Origin: Plantactinospora sp. KBS50
GTDB taxonomy: Bacteria; Actinomycetota; Actinomycetes; Mycobacteriales; Micromonosporaceae
Direction: 5' to 3'
DNA: 64,000 nucleotides
NCBI RefSeq assembly: GCF_002285795.1
Contig: NZ_CP022961.1
Coordinates: forward strand, 6,266,001-6,330,000
The position numbers and the translations under genes were made by a program. Shown piece by piece: positions 18,062 through 27,645 of the stretch; position 1 is the stretch's first letter; every line of letters begins with the position of its first letter. The notes under the pieces are model-generated. The model was given only the letters and a program-made list of their open reading frames with translations, did not search any database and was not told the DNA's origin.

Positions 18062-21000
18062 TCAGCCCAGCGGCCGGGACGGCAGCGGCGAACCGCCGGT
18101 GAGCACCGGAACGTCCCCGGGCGGGTCGGCGAGCCGGGCCCGCAGGGCGTCCGCACCCGGCCGCTCCCCCGCCTGCTGGGTCGCGTACGCCAACCGCACC
18201 GCATCGTCCGCCGCGGTCATCGCCTCCTGCCGGAGCCCGGCCGCGGCGAGGGTCTCGGCCAGCGCCTCGGCGGCGATGACATGACTGCGTACGTCCTCGG
18301 CCGGCGCCTCGATGGACCGCCGCGCCCAGTCCACGGCGTCGCTGGTACGCCCGACGGCGAGCAGCGTCGTGGCGTACCGGGCCAGCGCCTGTCGCCGGGA
18401 GAACAGCAGCGCCGGGGCCTCCTCGGCGGTGGCGATCGGCTCCAGCAGTTCCACCGCTGCCCCGGGGTCGCCCGCGGCGAGTCGGGCCATCGCGAGCAGT
18501 ACCCGCGGCCCCACCTGGGCCGGGGCCAGCGGATTGTGCGGTTCCACGGCGGCCAGTACGGCGCGGGCGTCCCGCTCGGCGGCCAGCGGGTCACCGCCGT
18601 CCAGCGCCACGAACCCGCGCAGCGTGCCGGCCATCCCGGTCAGCAGCGGGTGACTGGTCAACGCGCCGTACTCCAGGGCGTGACTGAGCAGGTCGTACGC
18701 GTGGTCCGGCTCGCCCAGCCCGCGGGCGACCACCCCCGCACGACCAGCGCGAAGCCGCGCCCCCAGTCGTCGCTGGCGGCCGCGAAGTCGCGGTACGCCC
18801 GGCGGGCCTCGCGGTCGGCCTCGGCCAGCTCGCCGAGTTCCGCGGCGGCGAACGCCTCCACGGCACGCAGGGTGCCGACCGCCCACGACTCGCCGACCCG
18901 CTCCCCGAACGGCAGGAACACCCGGGCCAGCCGGCGGGCCTCGCGCAGCCGCCCGGCCAGCAGCCGGGCGAACGCGGTGGTGCCCCGCATCCAGGCCCGG
19001 CCCACCGGGTCGCCCAGCTCGGCGAAGAGTCGGGCGGCCCGGCCGAGCACCGCGTCCGTGCCGGCGAAGTCGCCGCGGGTCGTGGTCACCCAGGCCAGGT
19101 TCTGCAACGACCAGGCCTGCCCGCGGCGGTCCCCGGCCGCCAGGTTCACCTGGTACGCCCCGGCGAACCGGCTGCTGGCCTCGCTCAACCGACCGCTGAC
19201 GAAGTCGGCCATGCCGAGCCGGCGCATGGCCGAGGCCCGCTGCGGCGCGAGCCCGGCGTCGGAAGCCACGGCCAGCGCCTCCTGCCAGCTCGCCACGGCC
19301 CGGTTCGGGTCGGCGAGCGCCTGGTAGCACTGCCCGGCCAGCAGCAACGCGCCGGCCCGGCTGGCGATGTCGTCACCGGCGTTGGCGCCGATCTTCTCGG
19401 CGAACGCGAGCGCGTTCTCCGGCCGGCCGACCTGGAGCAGGGCCCGAGCGTGCACCAGCCGGTCGCTGCTGGCCAGACCGGTGGCGGAGAGCCGCGCCGC
19501 CCGCTCGGCGTACTCGACGGCGAATGCCGGCTCCCCGGCGGCGAGCTGCCGGCGGGCCAGCCGGGTCAGCGCCGCCACGCCGAGCGGCAGCACGCTGCGG
19601 GCCAGCGCGTCGGGTCGCAGGCGCACCGCGTCGGCCAGCGCCGCGGCCCGTTCGACGTGTTCGGCCACGAAGGCGTCCCGGGCTGCCTCGGACATCCCGC
19701 CGAGCCGGGGCGGCTGGCCGGACCCGGCGACCGGCATGGCCCACCGGGCCAGCGTGGCGTGCCGCTCGGCCAGGTCCGCCTTGCCGATGCCGGCGTAGAC
19801 GGCCTCCCGCAGCAGCGGGGTGGCGAAGTTGAACCCCTCCCGGTTGCGGTGCAGCATCCGGCGTTGCAGCAGTTCCTCCACCGCACGCTCGAACTCGATC
19901 CCGGCCACCGCGGACGGCCGGCCGCCGGTGCGGCGTTCGCGCAGCGTTTCCAGGGTGCCGGCCGGCACGGTGTCGCCCACCACGGCCGCGTCGCGCAGCA
20001 CCGAGCGGGCCTCCGCGGGCAGTGCGTCGATGCGGGCCGCGAGCACCGCGGCCAGGTCCCGGGACAGCAGCCGGCTGCCCAGTGATCCGGGTGCCAGCCG
20101 CCAACCGGTAGCCGCGCCCGGCGAGGCGCCGTCCTCCCGGTCGAGCACCGTGGTGAGCGCGCCCCGCTCGATCAGCAGCGTGACGAGTTCGGCCAGGTAG
20201 TAGGGGTTTCCCTGGGCGGTGGCGAGCAGCCGGTCGGCGTCGGACTGCGGCAGCCGGCCGCCCTCCAGGTAGCTGGTGAGCAGGCGGGCGGCGTTCGCGC
20301 CGCGCAGCGGCGGCAGCGGATACACCTCGGCGTCGGCGACCCGGGTGAAGGCGCCGGCCGTGCGGACCAGCTCGGGCCGGCCCAGCAGCAGCACCAGCAC
20401 CGAACCGCTGAGCCGGGACAGCGTCACGCCGAGCGCGTCGAGCGTCTCCGGGGTGGCGTCGTGCAGATCGTCCACGATCATCACCAGCGGGCTCTCCACC
20501 GCCATGGCACTGAGCAGCTCGGCCACGGCGGCCGGCACCGCCTCCGCGTCCGGCACCGGGCCGCGGGCGGACCACTCCGAGGGCTCGCCGGAGGTGGCTC
20601 CCACGGACGGCGATTCGGGGTAGCCGAGCAGACCGAGCAGCAGGTCCACCGCCACCGGCGGCGGATCCGGCCGGAGCCGGGCCAGCCGCTGCCCGAGCCG
20701 GCGCAGCCGTTCCTCCACCACCGGCCGGGCGACCGCGCTGGCGGAGTCGGTCGGCAGGCCGATCACGGCCCGGACCAGGTCGGCCAGCGGGGCCAGCCGG
20801 CGACGCTCGCCGAACGCCGCACAGTGCACCGACAGCACCCGGGCGCCGGTGTGCGCGGCGAACCGGCCCGGGCCCACGGCGTACCCGGCGGCCAGCCGCT
20901 CGACCTCCGCGGCGAACCGGGTCTTGCCGATGCCCGCCTCGGCGGTCATCAGCAGCACCCGGGGCTGGCCGCGGTCGATCACCTCGGCGATCCGCCCGGC

Positions 21001-21720
21001 GATCCGGCCCAGCTCGGTCTCCCGGCCCACGAACGGCGCCTCGTCGCCGAGGCCCGACCGGGTGCCCGGCGCGTCGAGCAGACCCAGCAGCTCGTACGCC
21101 TCGACCGGTGCCCGCTTGCCCTTCAGCCGCAGCGGGCGCAGCCGTCGCCAGGACGCGACGTGCCGGGTGGCGGCCGAGGTGGTGGCTCCGGCGTACACGG
21201 CGCCGATGGCCGCGGCGTCGGCCAGCCGCGCGGCGGTGTTCACGGTGTCGCCGATGACCGTGTATTCGAGGGCGGCCTGCATCCCGGCGACGACCTGACC
21301 GGTGTTCAGCCCCACCCGCAGGCCCAGCGGGGCGCCGCCGCCCTGCTCGTCGTCGAGCACCCGGCGGACCGCACGCTGCATCGACAGGGCCGCCCGCACG
21401 GCCCGCTCGGCGTCGTCCTCGTGCGCGACCGGGGCACCGAAGACGGCCATGATCCCGTCGCCGGTCAGCTTGTCGACGTGGCCGCCGAAGGTCTTCACCG
21501 CACCCGCGAGCGCCGCGAGCACCCGGTCGGTGACCGCCCCGACCCGCTCGGGATCCAGGTCCTCGGACCAGGAGGTGAAATCGGACAGGTCGCCGAAGAG
21601 GACCGTCACCACCCGTCGCTCGGTCGCCGGCAGGGTGGCCGCAGCCGGCAGTGCCGCGCCGCAGTTGTGGCAGAACCGGGCGCCGGGCACGGCGACGGTT
21701 CCACACACCGGGCAGGTCAC
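18062..21720 (-). CDS. Class III adenylate cyclase / AAA ATPase / TPR protein (frameshifted at about 18733)
   Basis: Domains in order: an N-terminal zinc ribbon (CPVCG..FCHNCG); a class III cyclase domain (about 45-215) with FGDLSDFTSW and TGDGIMAVFG metal Asp residues, DKLTGDG supplying the Lys typical of adenylate specificity, and YTVIGDTVNTAARL carrying the partner Asp and transition-state Asn/Arg; an AAA/NACHT-like ATPase (Walker A AEAGIGKT, VMIVDDLHDA); and a long C-terminal TPR region. The frame breaks in the C run at 18733-18737; one more base joins ALVVRG to VVARGLGEPDHAY and the remaining TPRs to 18062. GTG start overlaps the MBL stop. A likely source of cAMP for Crp. Confidence 0.85.
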
Positions 21721-22604
21721 GCTGTATCCAACCCGCGGGCCGGCTCCGCTGATTCCCGGCCGCCCCGTTCCAGGTAATCCAGTTGGGCCCGGACGGACCA
21801 GCCGGCCGCCCACCAGAGGGAGCGGTCGACGTCGGCGTAGACCACCTCGACCACCTGCTCGGGGGTACGCGCGCCGCCGGCCACGGCCTGCCGGACCTGG
21901 TCCAGCCGGGCCAGCCGGTGCGCCAGGTAGAACCGGGCCGCCGCGGCGCAGTCGGCCAGCGCCGGCCCGTGTCCCGGCAGCACCGGCACCCCGTCGTAGC
22001 CGCCGAGCAGTTCCAGGCTGGCCAGGTAGGCGCCGAGGTCCCCGTCCGGGTGGGCGACGACGGTGGTGCCGCGGCCCAGGATCGTGTCCCCGCTGAACAG
22101 CGCGACGTCCGGGGTCGAGGGGGTGGGCCGGACGTCTCGGGCCGGCGCCGGGGCCGGATCGCCCACCGGACGCACCAGGAAGCAGACCGAGTCGGCCGTG
22201 TGGCCGGGCGTGACGACCAGGTCGATCCCGAAGCCGAACCCGCCGAGCCGCGCACCGGGCGTGGTCAGCGGCGAGCCGCCGTTGGTGTGCGCCGGGTCGG
22301 CGGCCAGCACCGGTACGCCGTCGAGCAGCTCCCGCAGTCGGGGAACGCCCTCGGTGTGGTCGTGATGGCCATGGGTGATCAGCACCAGGCCGACCGGTGC
22401 CTGCGCCGCGATGGCCGCAAGGTGGCCCTCGTCGAGCGGCCCCGGATCCACCACCACCGCGGGCTCGCCCGCCGCCGCGCGCAGCACCCAGGTGTTGGTG
22501 CCGTCAAGCGTCATCGGGCCCGGGTTGGGCGCCCGCAGCAGGGTCACCCAACCCGGCAACGCCTCGGCCAGCGCCGCCGCCGGCGCGGTCACGTGCCCGG
22601 TCAT
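21717..22604 (-). CDS. Metallo-beta-lactamase-fold hydrolase (Rv3677c-like)
   Basis: 295 aa, cytoplasmic. The MBL zinc motif HGHHDHTEG, further ligands VVTPGHTADS and FSGDTILGRG, and GHGP complete a glyoxalase-II-like binuclear site. The C-terminal helices (LDQVRQAVAGGARTPEQVVE..AQLDYLERGG) match the winged-helix end of LACTB2/Rv3677c-type hydrolases, a group that includes RNA endonucleases. It lies downstream of RidA and DUF4177 in the order seen near crp in mycobacteria, and its TGA overlaps the cyclase GTG (GTGA). ATG at 22604 is used; an upstream codon would add 10 unlike residues. Confidence 0.87.
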   Translation of the reverse strand: MTGHVTAPAAALAEALPGWVTLLRAPNPGPMTLDGTNTWVLRAAAGEPAVVVDPGPLDEGHLAAIAAQAPVGLVLITHGHHDHTEGVPRLRELLDGVPVLAADPAHTNGGSPLTTPGARLGGFGFGIDLVVTPGHTADSVCFLVRPVGDPAPAPARDVRPTPSTPDVALFSGDTILGRGTTVVAHPDGDLGAYLASLELLGGYDGVPVLPGHGPALADCAAAARFYLAHRLARLDQVRQAVAGGARTPEQVVEVVYADVDRSLWWAAGWSVRAQLDYLERGGRESAEPARGLDTA

Positions 22605-22703
22605 GGCTGCGATGGTACGACCCGCGGATGACAACTCCCGGCGCGGCCACCGTCCGGGTGCGCCCGGTCGGCGACGGCAGGGCTGTGCCCGCCTCCGCCG
22701 GGC

Positions 22704-23183
22704 TCAGCTGATCTCGACGATGACCTCGACCTCGACCGGGGCGTTCATGGGCAGCTCGGCCACCCCGACCGCGCTCCGCGCGTGCCGGCCGGCCTCGCCG
22801 AGGACCTCGCCGAACAGCTCGGAGGCGCCGTTGATCACCGACGGCTGGCCGGTGAACCCGGCGGCCGAGGCGACGAACCCGGTCACCTTCACGATCTTGG
22901 CGATCCGCTCCAGCCCGACCAGGCCGTCGACCGCCGCGAGGGCGTTCAGCGCGCACTGCCGGGCCAGGTCCTTGGCCTGCTCCGGCGGGACCTCGGCACC
23001 CACCTTGCCGGTCACCGGAAGCTGCCCGTCCACCAACGGGAGCTGCCCGGAGACGTAGACGTGCCGCCCGGACTGCACCGCGGGCACGTACGCGGCCAGC
23101 GGCGGGACGACCTGCGGAAGGTCGAGCCCCAACTCGGCGAGCCGGCCCCGCGGATCGGGCCGGTCGGCGGCCTCCGCGCTCAT
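22704..23183 (-). CDS. RidA/YjgF/Rv3678c-family protein
   Basis: 159 aa, one RidA-like domain. Typical segments are YVSGQLPLVDGQLP, QAKDLARQCALNALAAVD, IVKVTGFVAS and the C-terminal VGVAELPMNAPVEVEVIVEI. The 30-residue N-terminal extension and internal features match the Rv3678c subgroup, whose role is not defined; classical RidA removes reactive enamines, and the Arg that family needs is not seen in its usual position here. ATG overlaps the DUF4177 stop (ATGA). It belongs to the conserved DUF4177-RidA-MBL set. Confidence 0.88.
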   Translation of the reverse strand: MSAEAADRPDPRGRLAELGLDLPQVVPPLAAYVPAVQSGRHVYVSGQLPLVDGQLPVTGKVGAEVPPEQAKDLARQCALNALAAVDGLVGLERIAKIVKVTGFVASAAGFTGQPSVINGASELFGEVLGEAGRHARSAVGVAELPMNAPVEVEVIVEIS

Positions 23184-23335
23184 GCCTTGGGCCGCTTCAG
23201 GTACGCGACCAGTTGCTCGGGATTCGGGCCCGGCACCACGGACACCAGTTCCCAACCGTCCTCACCCCAGTTGTCGAGGATCTGCTTGGTCGCGTGGACC
23301 AGCAGCGGGACGGTGGCGTACTCCCACTTCTGCAT
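23180..23335 (-). CDS. DUF4177 small protein
   Basis: 51 aa, beginning MQKWEYATVPLLVHATKQ, with central NWGEDGWELVSVVPGP and ending YLKRPKA: the canonical DUF4177 pattern, a short beta-rich protein of unknown function. Every actinobacterial nth-crp/MBL/RidA neighbourhood I recall carries this reading frame. ATG at 23335 has AGAAGGG about 12 bp upstream, and its TGA overlaps the RidA ATG by 4 bp. Short enough to be missed by length cut-offs. Confidence 0.9.
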   Translation of the reverse strand: MQKWEYATVPLLVHATKQILDNWGEDGWELVSVVPGPNPEQLVAYLKRPKA

Positions 23336-23548
23336 TACGGGAAAACCCTTCTACGAAGAGCCCCGGCGGCGCCGCAACGCCCCGGGGCACAGCCGAGAAG
23401 GCATCTCGACGCGACCCACTGTAAGCCAAGTCGCCGTCGTCGTGATCGTGGCGCCCGCCCTACCCGGCAGGAGTTCCGGCCGACGGCCAGGCGGCGAAAC
23501 CGTGGGCTGGGGTGCGCCGCGCCGCCGGGGATCGCGCGGGCGCCGGGG

Positions 23549-24037
23549 TCAGTGCCGCAGCCCCGGCTCCGCCCCGCCGCAGGCTCCCGGGTGGGCGAAC
23601 GGCCGCGAACAGCGGGTGCGGTCGGGCAGCGGCAGGTCGCAGAAGACGCGGCGCCGGTTGTTCTGGTCGTCGACGGTGGAGACGGTGGTCTCGCCCGGGT
23701 CGACCTCGGGGAGCGCGGCCAGCACCGCGGCGACCGTGTACGCGAGGTCCACCGCCGAGGCCGCCGTGCAGACGCGGACCGGCAGGTGGATCACGTACCC
23801 CGGTGCCTCCTCATGGTCGGCGCCCCGGCGCAGCCCGGGTGAGACATCCTGGGGTTGCGCGCCGGTCGGATCGTTCACCCGCAGGTAGCGCCGCTCGTTG
23901 CGCCGCGCGACCGGATGACCGGCGTCGGCCTCGGCGTCCCCGGTCCCGGCCTCTCGCCCGGCGCCGGCGGAACCGCGCGACGCGCGGGGCCGCGGCCGGA
24001 AGTGGGCCCGCCCGGAGTTGTCGAAGTCATTCCGCAT
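23549..24037 (-). CDS. Hypothetical protein with C-terminal Cys/His cluster
   Basis: 162 aa, not recognised. The basic N-terminal third looks disordered; the middle (APGYVIHLPVRVCTAASAVDLAYTVAAVLAALPEVD) could form a small alpha/beta unit; the C-terminus has FCDLPLPDRTRCSRPFAHPGACGG ending in His, a spacing that might bind zinc. A strong site (GGGAGG, 8 bp before ATG) supports translation. Divergent from the Pro-rich membrane protein, with a 17-bp palindrome between them. The 213 bp downstream (23336-23548) hold nothing recognisable. Confidence 0.55.
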   Translation of the reverse strand: MRNDFDNSGRAHFRPRPRASRGSAGAGREAGTGDAEADAGHPVARRNERRYLRVNDPTGAQPQDVSPGLRRGADHEEAPGYVIHLPVRVCTAASAVDLAYTVAAVLAALPEVDPGETTVSTVDDQNNRRRVFCDLPLPDRTRCSRPFAHPGACGGAEPGLRH

Positions 24038-24121
24038 TGGTCGCCTCCCTCGGCCGGCGAACCGCGGCCTAGCCGAACTCTAGGCAGCCGACCAGGGGAT
24101 AACAACAGGGCGCGCTCACGC

Positions 24122-24138
24122 CGTGACTAGTTGTCACG
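24122..24138. promoter_or_regulatory. 17-bp palindrome in a divergent promoter region
   Basis: CGTGACTAGTTGTCACG: perfect 6-bp arms around TAGTT, midway between the starts at 24037 (-) and 24287 (+). It recalls a CRP half-site pair (GTGA/TCAC), but the gap is 7 bp rather than 6, so a different dimeric regulator is as likely. Confidence 0.45.
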
Positions 24139-24286
24139 ACGGGTTTCAATTCATCCGCGCCACGACGCGGGACCGGCGCCCGGCCGACTACGCTCAGCGG
24201 AACGCGGATGACAGTTCGCGATTCCGACGAACACCCGGTCCCTCGGCGCCACCGGGGACCAACGCGACGCCCCCCGGGGGAGAACC

Positions 24287-25129
24287 ATGACTGAACCGCG
24301 CGGCCCGGACGGACCGGCCCCCGGCGAGCGCTCTCCGGCCGACCCCGTCGCCCCGACGGCGCCCGGCTCTCCCGCTCCCGGTGGCTCGGCCGCCGCCGGC
24401 GATCCCGGCCCCGACGCCCCGCCGAGCGCCGCGGCCGAACCGCAACCGCCGGTCCCGGCCGGCACGCCGGCACGCTGGCCCGGCGCCACCGGACCGGCGC
24501 CGGACAAGCCCGGTCCGCCGGAGCCGGACGAGCGCGGGACGGTGGAGTTCGGCGAGACCGGCTTCCCCACCCCGCCGGGTTATCCGCCGTACGGGCCGCC
24601 GGCCTACGCCCCGGCCCACTCTGGCGTCCCGGCCCACCCCGGCACCCCGGCGTCGCCCGCCACTCTCCCGGCCGGCGCACCACCGCCGGGCAAACGGCGC
24701 CACCTGCTCATCGCGTCGGTCGTGCTCGGCGTCGTACTGCTGCTCTGCGGCGGCGGTGGCCTGACGGCGTTCCTGCTGCTGCGCGGCGGCGACGGCGACG
24801 GGGCGCCCGACCCGGTGGCCGCCACGGACGGCTTCCTCCGGGCGGTCTACCTCGACCGCGACGTGACCGAGGCGGCCGCCCTGGTCTGCCCGGCGGCCCG
24901 GGACAAGGCGAAGATCACAAAGAAGATCGAGGAGATCGAGGGCTACGGCACGACGTACCCGAATCCCCGCTTCCGGTGGACCCCGCCGGTCGTCGCCGAC
25001 CAGAACAGCGAGCGGGCCGTGGTGACCACCAGGCTGACGATGATCACCGGAGACGAGCGCTTCGCGGAGCAGCAGCTCACCCTCACCGTCGTGGACCAGG
25101 CCGGCTGGTGGGTGTGCGAGGTCGCCTGA
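24287..25129 (+). CDS. Pro-rich single-pass membrane protein with extracellular DUF4878-like domain
   Basis: 280 aa. Residues 1-140 are cytoplasmic and Pro/Ala/Gly-rich; one TM helix (LLIASVVLGVVLLLCGGGGLTAFLLL) follows, then an outer domain of about 110 residues (DPVAATDGFLRAVYLDRDVTEAAALVCPAAR..VVTTRLTMITGDE..LTVVDQAGWWVCEVA) with the pattern of NTF2/lumazine-binding-like DUF4878 domains. No enzymatic motif. ATG preceded by GGGGGAGAACC. It stands directly upstream of the Get3-like ATPase pair but ends 45 bp before their promoter-like TAGGCT. Confidence 0.7.
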   Translation: MTEPRGPDGPAPGERSPADPVAPTAPGSPAPGGSAAAGDPGPDAPPSAAAEPQPPVPAGTPARWPGATGPAPDKPGPPEPDERGTVEFGETGFPTPPGYPPYGPPAYAPAHSGVPAHPGTPASPATLPAGAPPPGKRRHLLIASVVLGVVLLLCGGGGLTAFLLLRGGDGDGAPDPVAATDGFLRAVYLDRDVTEAAALVCPAARDKAKITKKIEEIEGYGTTYPNPRFRWTPPVVADQNSERAVVTTRLTMITGDERFAEQQLTLTVVDQAGWWVCEVA

Positions 25130-25173
25130 CCGGCCGGCGGCCCGGGACGCGTCCCGCTGGTTAGGCTCACTAC

Positions 25174-26157
25174 GTGGGATCTGCAACCGAGTCGGTCGGG
25201 CCGGTGGCCGAGTCCTGGCCGGCCCGGCTGCACGTCGTGACCGGCAAGGGCGGGACCGGGAAGACCAGCGTGGCCGCCGCGCTGGCGCTGGCGCTCGCCG
25301 CGGACGGGCGCCGGACCCTGCTGGTCGAGGTTGAGGGACGGCAGGGCATCGCCGGGCTGTTCGGTCTGGGGCACCTGCCGTACGAGGAGCGCCGGATCGC
25401 CACCGTTGCCGGCGGCGGCGAGGTCCGGGCGCTGGCCGTGGACCCCGAAGAGGCGCTGCTCGAATACCTCGACATGTTCTACCGGCTGAGCGCGGCCGGT
25501 AAGGCGCTGCGCAAGTTCGGCGCCATCGACTTCGCCACCACCATCGCGCCGGGGCTGCGCGACGTCCTGCTCACCGGCAAGGTCAAGGAGGCGACCACCC
25601 GGACGGTGGGCAACCGCCGGGCGTACGACGCCGTGGTGCTGGACGCCCCGCCCACCGGGCGCATCGGGCGATTCCTCAACGTGACCGCGGAGGCCGCGCG
25701 GCTGGCGAAGGTCGGACCGATCAAGACCCAGAGTGAGGGCGTGGCCGCGCTGCTGCGCTCGCCCATCACGGCCGTGCACGTGGTGACGCTGCTGGAGGAG
25801 ATGCCGGTCCAGGAGACCATCGACGCGATCGGCGAGCTGGACGGGCTGGGGATCGCCCTCGGCCGGGTGATCGTGAACGCGGCCCGCACGCCGATGGAGG
25901 CGGGCACGACCGGCCGGGTGAGCCAGGCCGAGCTACGCCGCGGGCTGGTCGCGGCCGGGCTGCCGGCCGACCGCTCGGTGGTCACCGGTCTCTACGCGGA
26001 GGCCCGGGACGATCTCGTCCGCCGCTCGCTGGAGGCGTCGCTGCGGGCGGATCTGATCGAGCTGGGGCGGCCGTTGCTGGAGTTGCCGGTGATACCGGAC
26101 GGGATCGACCGGGCCGGCCTGGACACCCTGGCCGCGGTCCTGGCGGCGGCGGAGTGA
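25174..26157 (+). CDS. Get3/ArsA-like ATPase, subunit A (Rv3679/BagA-like)
   Basis: 327 aa, SIMIBI ATPase. A deviant Walker A with signature Lys (VVTGKGGTGKTSVAAAL) and the switch/Walker B region AYDAVVLDAPPTGRIGRFLN are seen. Eukaryotic Get3 delivers tail-anchored proteins; the mycobacterial pair Rv3679/Rv3680 is a Get3-like heterodimer whose cargo is not settled. The GTG start lies 6 bp after TAGGCT (25162-25167), so a leaderless mRNA is likely. Followed immediately by the partner subunit, stop and potential partner start overlapping. Confidence 0.87.
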   Translation: MGSATESVGPVAESWPARLHVVTGKGGTGKTSVAAALALALAADGRRTLLVEVEGRQGIAGLFGLGHLPYEERRIATVAGGGEVRALAVDPEEALLEYLDMFYRLSAAGKALRKFGAIDFATTIAPGLRDVLLTGKVKEATTRTVGNRRAYDAVVLDAPPTGRIGRFLNVTAEAARLAKVGPIKTQSEGVAALLRSPITAVHVVTLLEEMPVQETIDAIGELDGLGIALGRVIVNAARTPMEAGTTGRVSQAELRRGLVAAGLPADRSVVTGLYAEARDDLVRRSLEASLRADLIELGRPLLELPVIPDGIDRAGLDTLAAVLAAAE

Positions 26158-26216
26158 ACCACGGCTGTCCGGCACACCGGGCGGCCGGAGCAGCGGTCCC
26201 CCGATACGCTCGGATC

Positions 26217-27362
26217 GTGCCCGAAGCCGATGCCGCGCCGCCGCTGGATGTCGACGAGATCCTCGCCGACCCCGGCATCAGGATCGTGGTGTGCTGCGGC
26301 TCCGGCGGGGTGGGCAAGACGACCACGGCCGCCGCGCTGGCACTGCGCGCCGCCGAGCACCATGGCCGGCGCACGGTCGTACTGACCATCGACCCGGCCC
26401 GCCGGTTGGCCCAGTCGCTCGGTTTGACCGAGTTGGACAACACCCCCCGCCAGGTGAAGGGCATCGACGTCGGCTCCGGCGGCGAACTGCACGCCATGAT
26501 GCTGGACATGAAGCGCACCTTCGACGACGTGGTGTCCCAGCACACCGACCCGGCGAAGGCCGCCGAGATCTTCGCGAACCCCTTCTACCAGGCGATGAGT
26601 TCCACCTTCGCCGGTACGCAGGAGTACATGGCGATGGAGAAGCTGGGTCAGCTGCACGCCCGCGGCGACTGGGACCTGATCGTGGTGGACACCCCGCCGT
26701 CCCGGTCCGCGCTGGACTTCCTGGACGCGCCGGCCCGGCTCTCCCGGTTCCTCGACGGCCGGATGCTGCGCCTGCTGCTGGCCCCGGCCCGTGGTGGCGG
26801 GCGCAGCATGTTCAACCTGGTCACCGCCTCGTTCGGGATGTTCTCGAAGGCGGTGCAGAAGGTGCTCGGCACCCAGTTGCTCACTGATCTGTCCGGCTTC
26901 GTGGCGGCGCTGGACTCGATGTTCGGCGGATTCCGGCAGCGCGCGGAACAGACGTACCGGATCCTGCAGGCCGGGGAGACGGCGTTCCTGCTGGTCGCGG
27001 CGCCGGAGCCGGACGCGGTCCGGGAGGCGGCCTACTTCGCGGGCCGGCTGCGCGCGGAGCGGATGCCGCTGGTGGGCCTCGTGCTCAACCGGGTGCACCT
27101 GCCGGCCACGCCGGACCCGAGCGCGGCGGAGAGCACGGCCGCCGCGGAGCGGCTGGCCCGGCTCGGCGGCCACGACGGGACGGTGCAGACGCTGCGGTCG
27201 CACGCCGCGCTGTTGGACCAGGCCGAGCGGGAGTGCCGGGTGGCCCGCCGGTTCACCGACGACTTCCCGGCGGTGCCGGTGGTGGCGGTGACGGCGCAGC
27301 CCGCCGACGTGCACGACGTCGACGGGCTGCGGGCGATCGGTACGGCGATCAGCCGCTCGTGA
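26217..27362 (+). CDS. Get3/ArsA-like ATPase, subunit B (Rv3680/BagB-like)
   Basis: 381 aa. The P-loop reads CCGSGGVGKTTTAAAL: catalytic GKT is present but the signature Lys two positions before GG is Ser, unlike subunit A. WDLIVVDTPPSRSALDFLDAP is the Walker B/switch region, followed by a helical region (RMLRLLLAPARGGGRSMFNLV..FSKAVQKVLG) that could bind hydrophobic clients. Two starts are possible: GTG at 26154 overlapping the previous stop, or GTG at 26217 preceded by TACGCT 6 bp upstream (leaderless). The latter is chosen because the intervening residues are unlike the family. The 3' end overlaps whiB4 tail to tail by 14 bp. Confidence 0.87.
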   Translation: MPEADAAPPLDVDEILADPGIRIVVCCGSGGVGKTTTAAALALRAAEHHGRRTVVLTIDPARRLAQSLGLTELDNTPRQVKGIDVGSGGELHAMMLDMKRTFDDVVSQHTDPAKAAEIFANPFYQAMSSTFAGTQEYMAMEKLGQLHARGDWDLIVVDTPPSRSALDFLDAPARLSRFLDGRMLRLLLAPARGGGRSMFNLVTASFGMFSKAVQKVLGTQLLTDLSGFVAALDSMFGGFRQRAEQTYRILQAGETAFLLVAAPEPDAVREAAYFAGRLRAERMPLVGLVLNRVHLPATPDPSAAESTAAAERLARLGGHDGTVQTLRSHAALLDQAERECRVARRFTDDFPAVPVVAVTAQPADVHDVDGLRAIGTAISRS

Positions 27363-27645
27363 CCAGGGTCTTCTCCCGGTCCCGCATGGCGGCCTCGAAC
27401 ATCTTGCGCCAGCTTGTCACCTGGGGGTGCCGGCGGAGCAGCGCCCGGCGTTCGCGCTCGGTCATCCCGCCCCACACACCGAACTCGATGCGGTTGTCGA
27501 GCGCGTCGGCGAGACACTCGTACCGCACCGGACAGCTCCGGCAGATCCGTTTCGCGACGTTCTGCTCGGCACCCTGTACGAACAGCGCGTCCGGGTCACC
27601 GTTCTGACACGCCGCCATTGTGGGCCAATCCGGCATCATGCCCAT
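27349..27645 (-). CDS. whiB4: WhiB-family [4Fe-4S] transcription factor, WhiB4-like
   Basis: 98 aa. The four cluster Cys residues are in AACQNGDPDALF, RICRSCPVRYECLADAL; the beta-turn EFGVWGGMTERERRALLRRHP is the WhiB signature, and the match to mycobacterial WhiB4 continues to TSW near the C-terminus. WhiB4 responds to O2/NO and redox state and controls antioxidant and cell-wall genes in mycobacteria. ATG at 27645 is used (MGMMPDWPT); a longer frame upstream is not family-like. Its place between the Get3-like pair and ponA2 is conserved in Actinobacteria. Confidence 0.92.
   Translation of the reverse strand: MGMMPDWPTMAACQNGDPDALFVQGAEQNVAKRICRSCPVRYECLADALDNRIEFGVWGGMTERERRALLRRHPQVTSWRKMFEAAMRDREKTLVTSG

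Noticed and set aside
18700-18760. Programmed frameshift in the cyclase-TPR gene
   Set aside because: No slippery heptamer with a downstream stimulatory structure was evident, and the same single-base loss recurs in seven unrelated genes, pointing to sequence error.
24122-24138. CRP binding site
   Set aside because: Half-sites GTGA/TCAC are separated by 7 bp instead of 6, so it is listed only as a generic palindrome.
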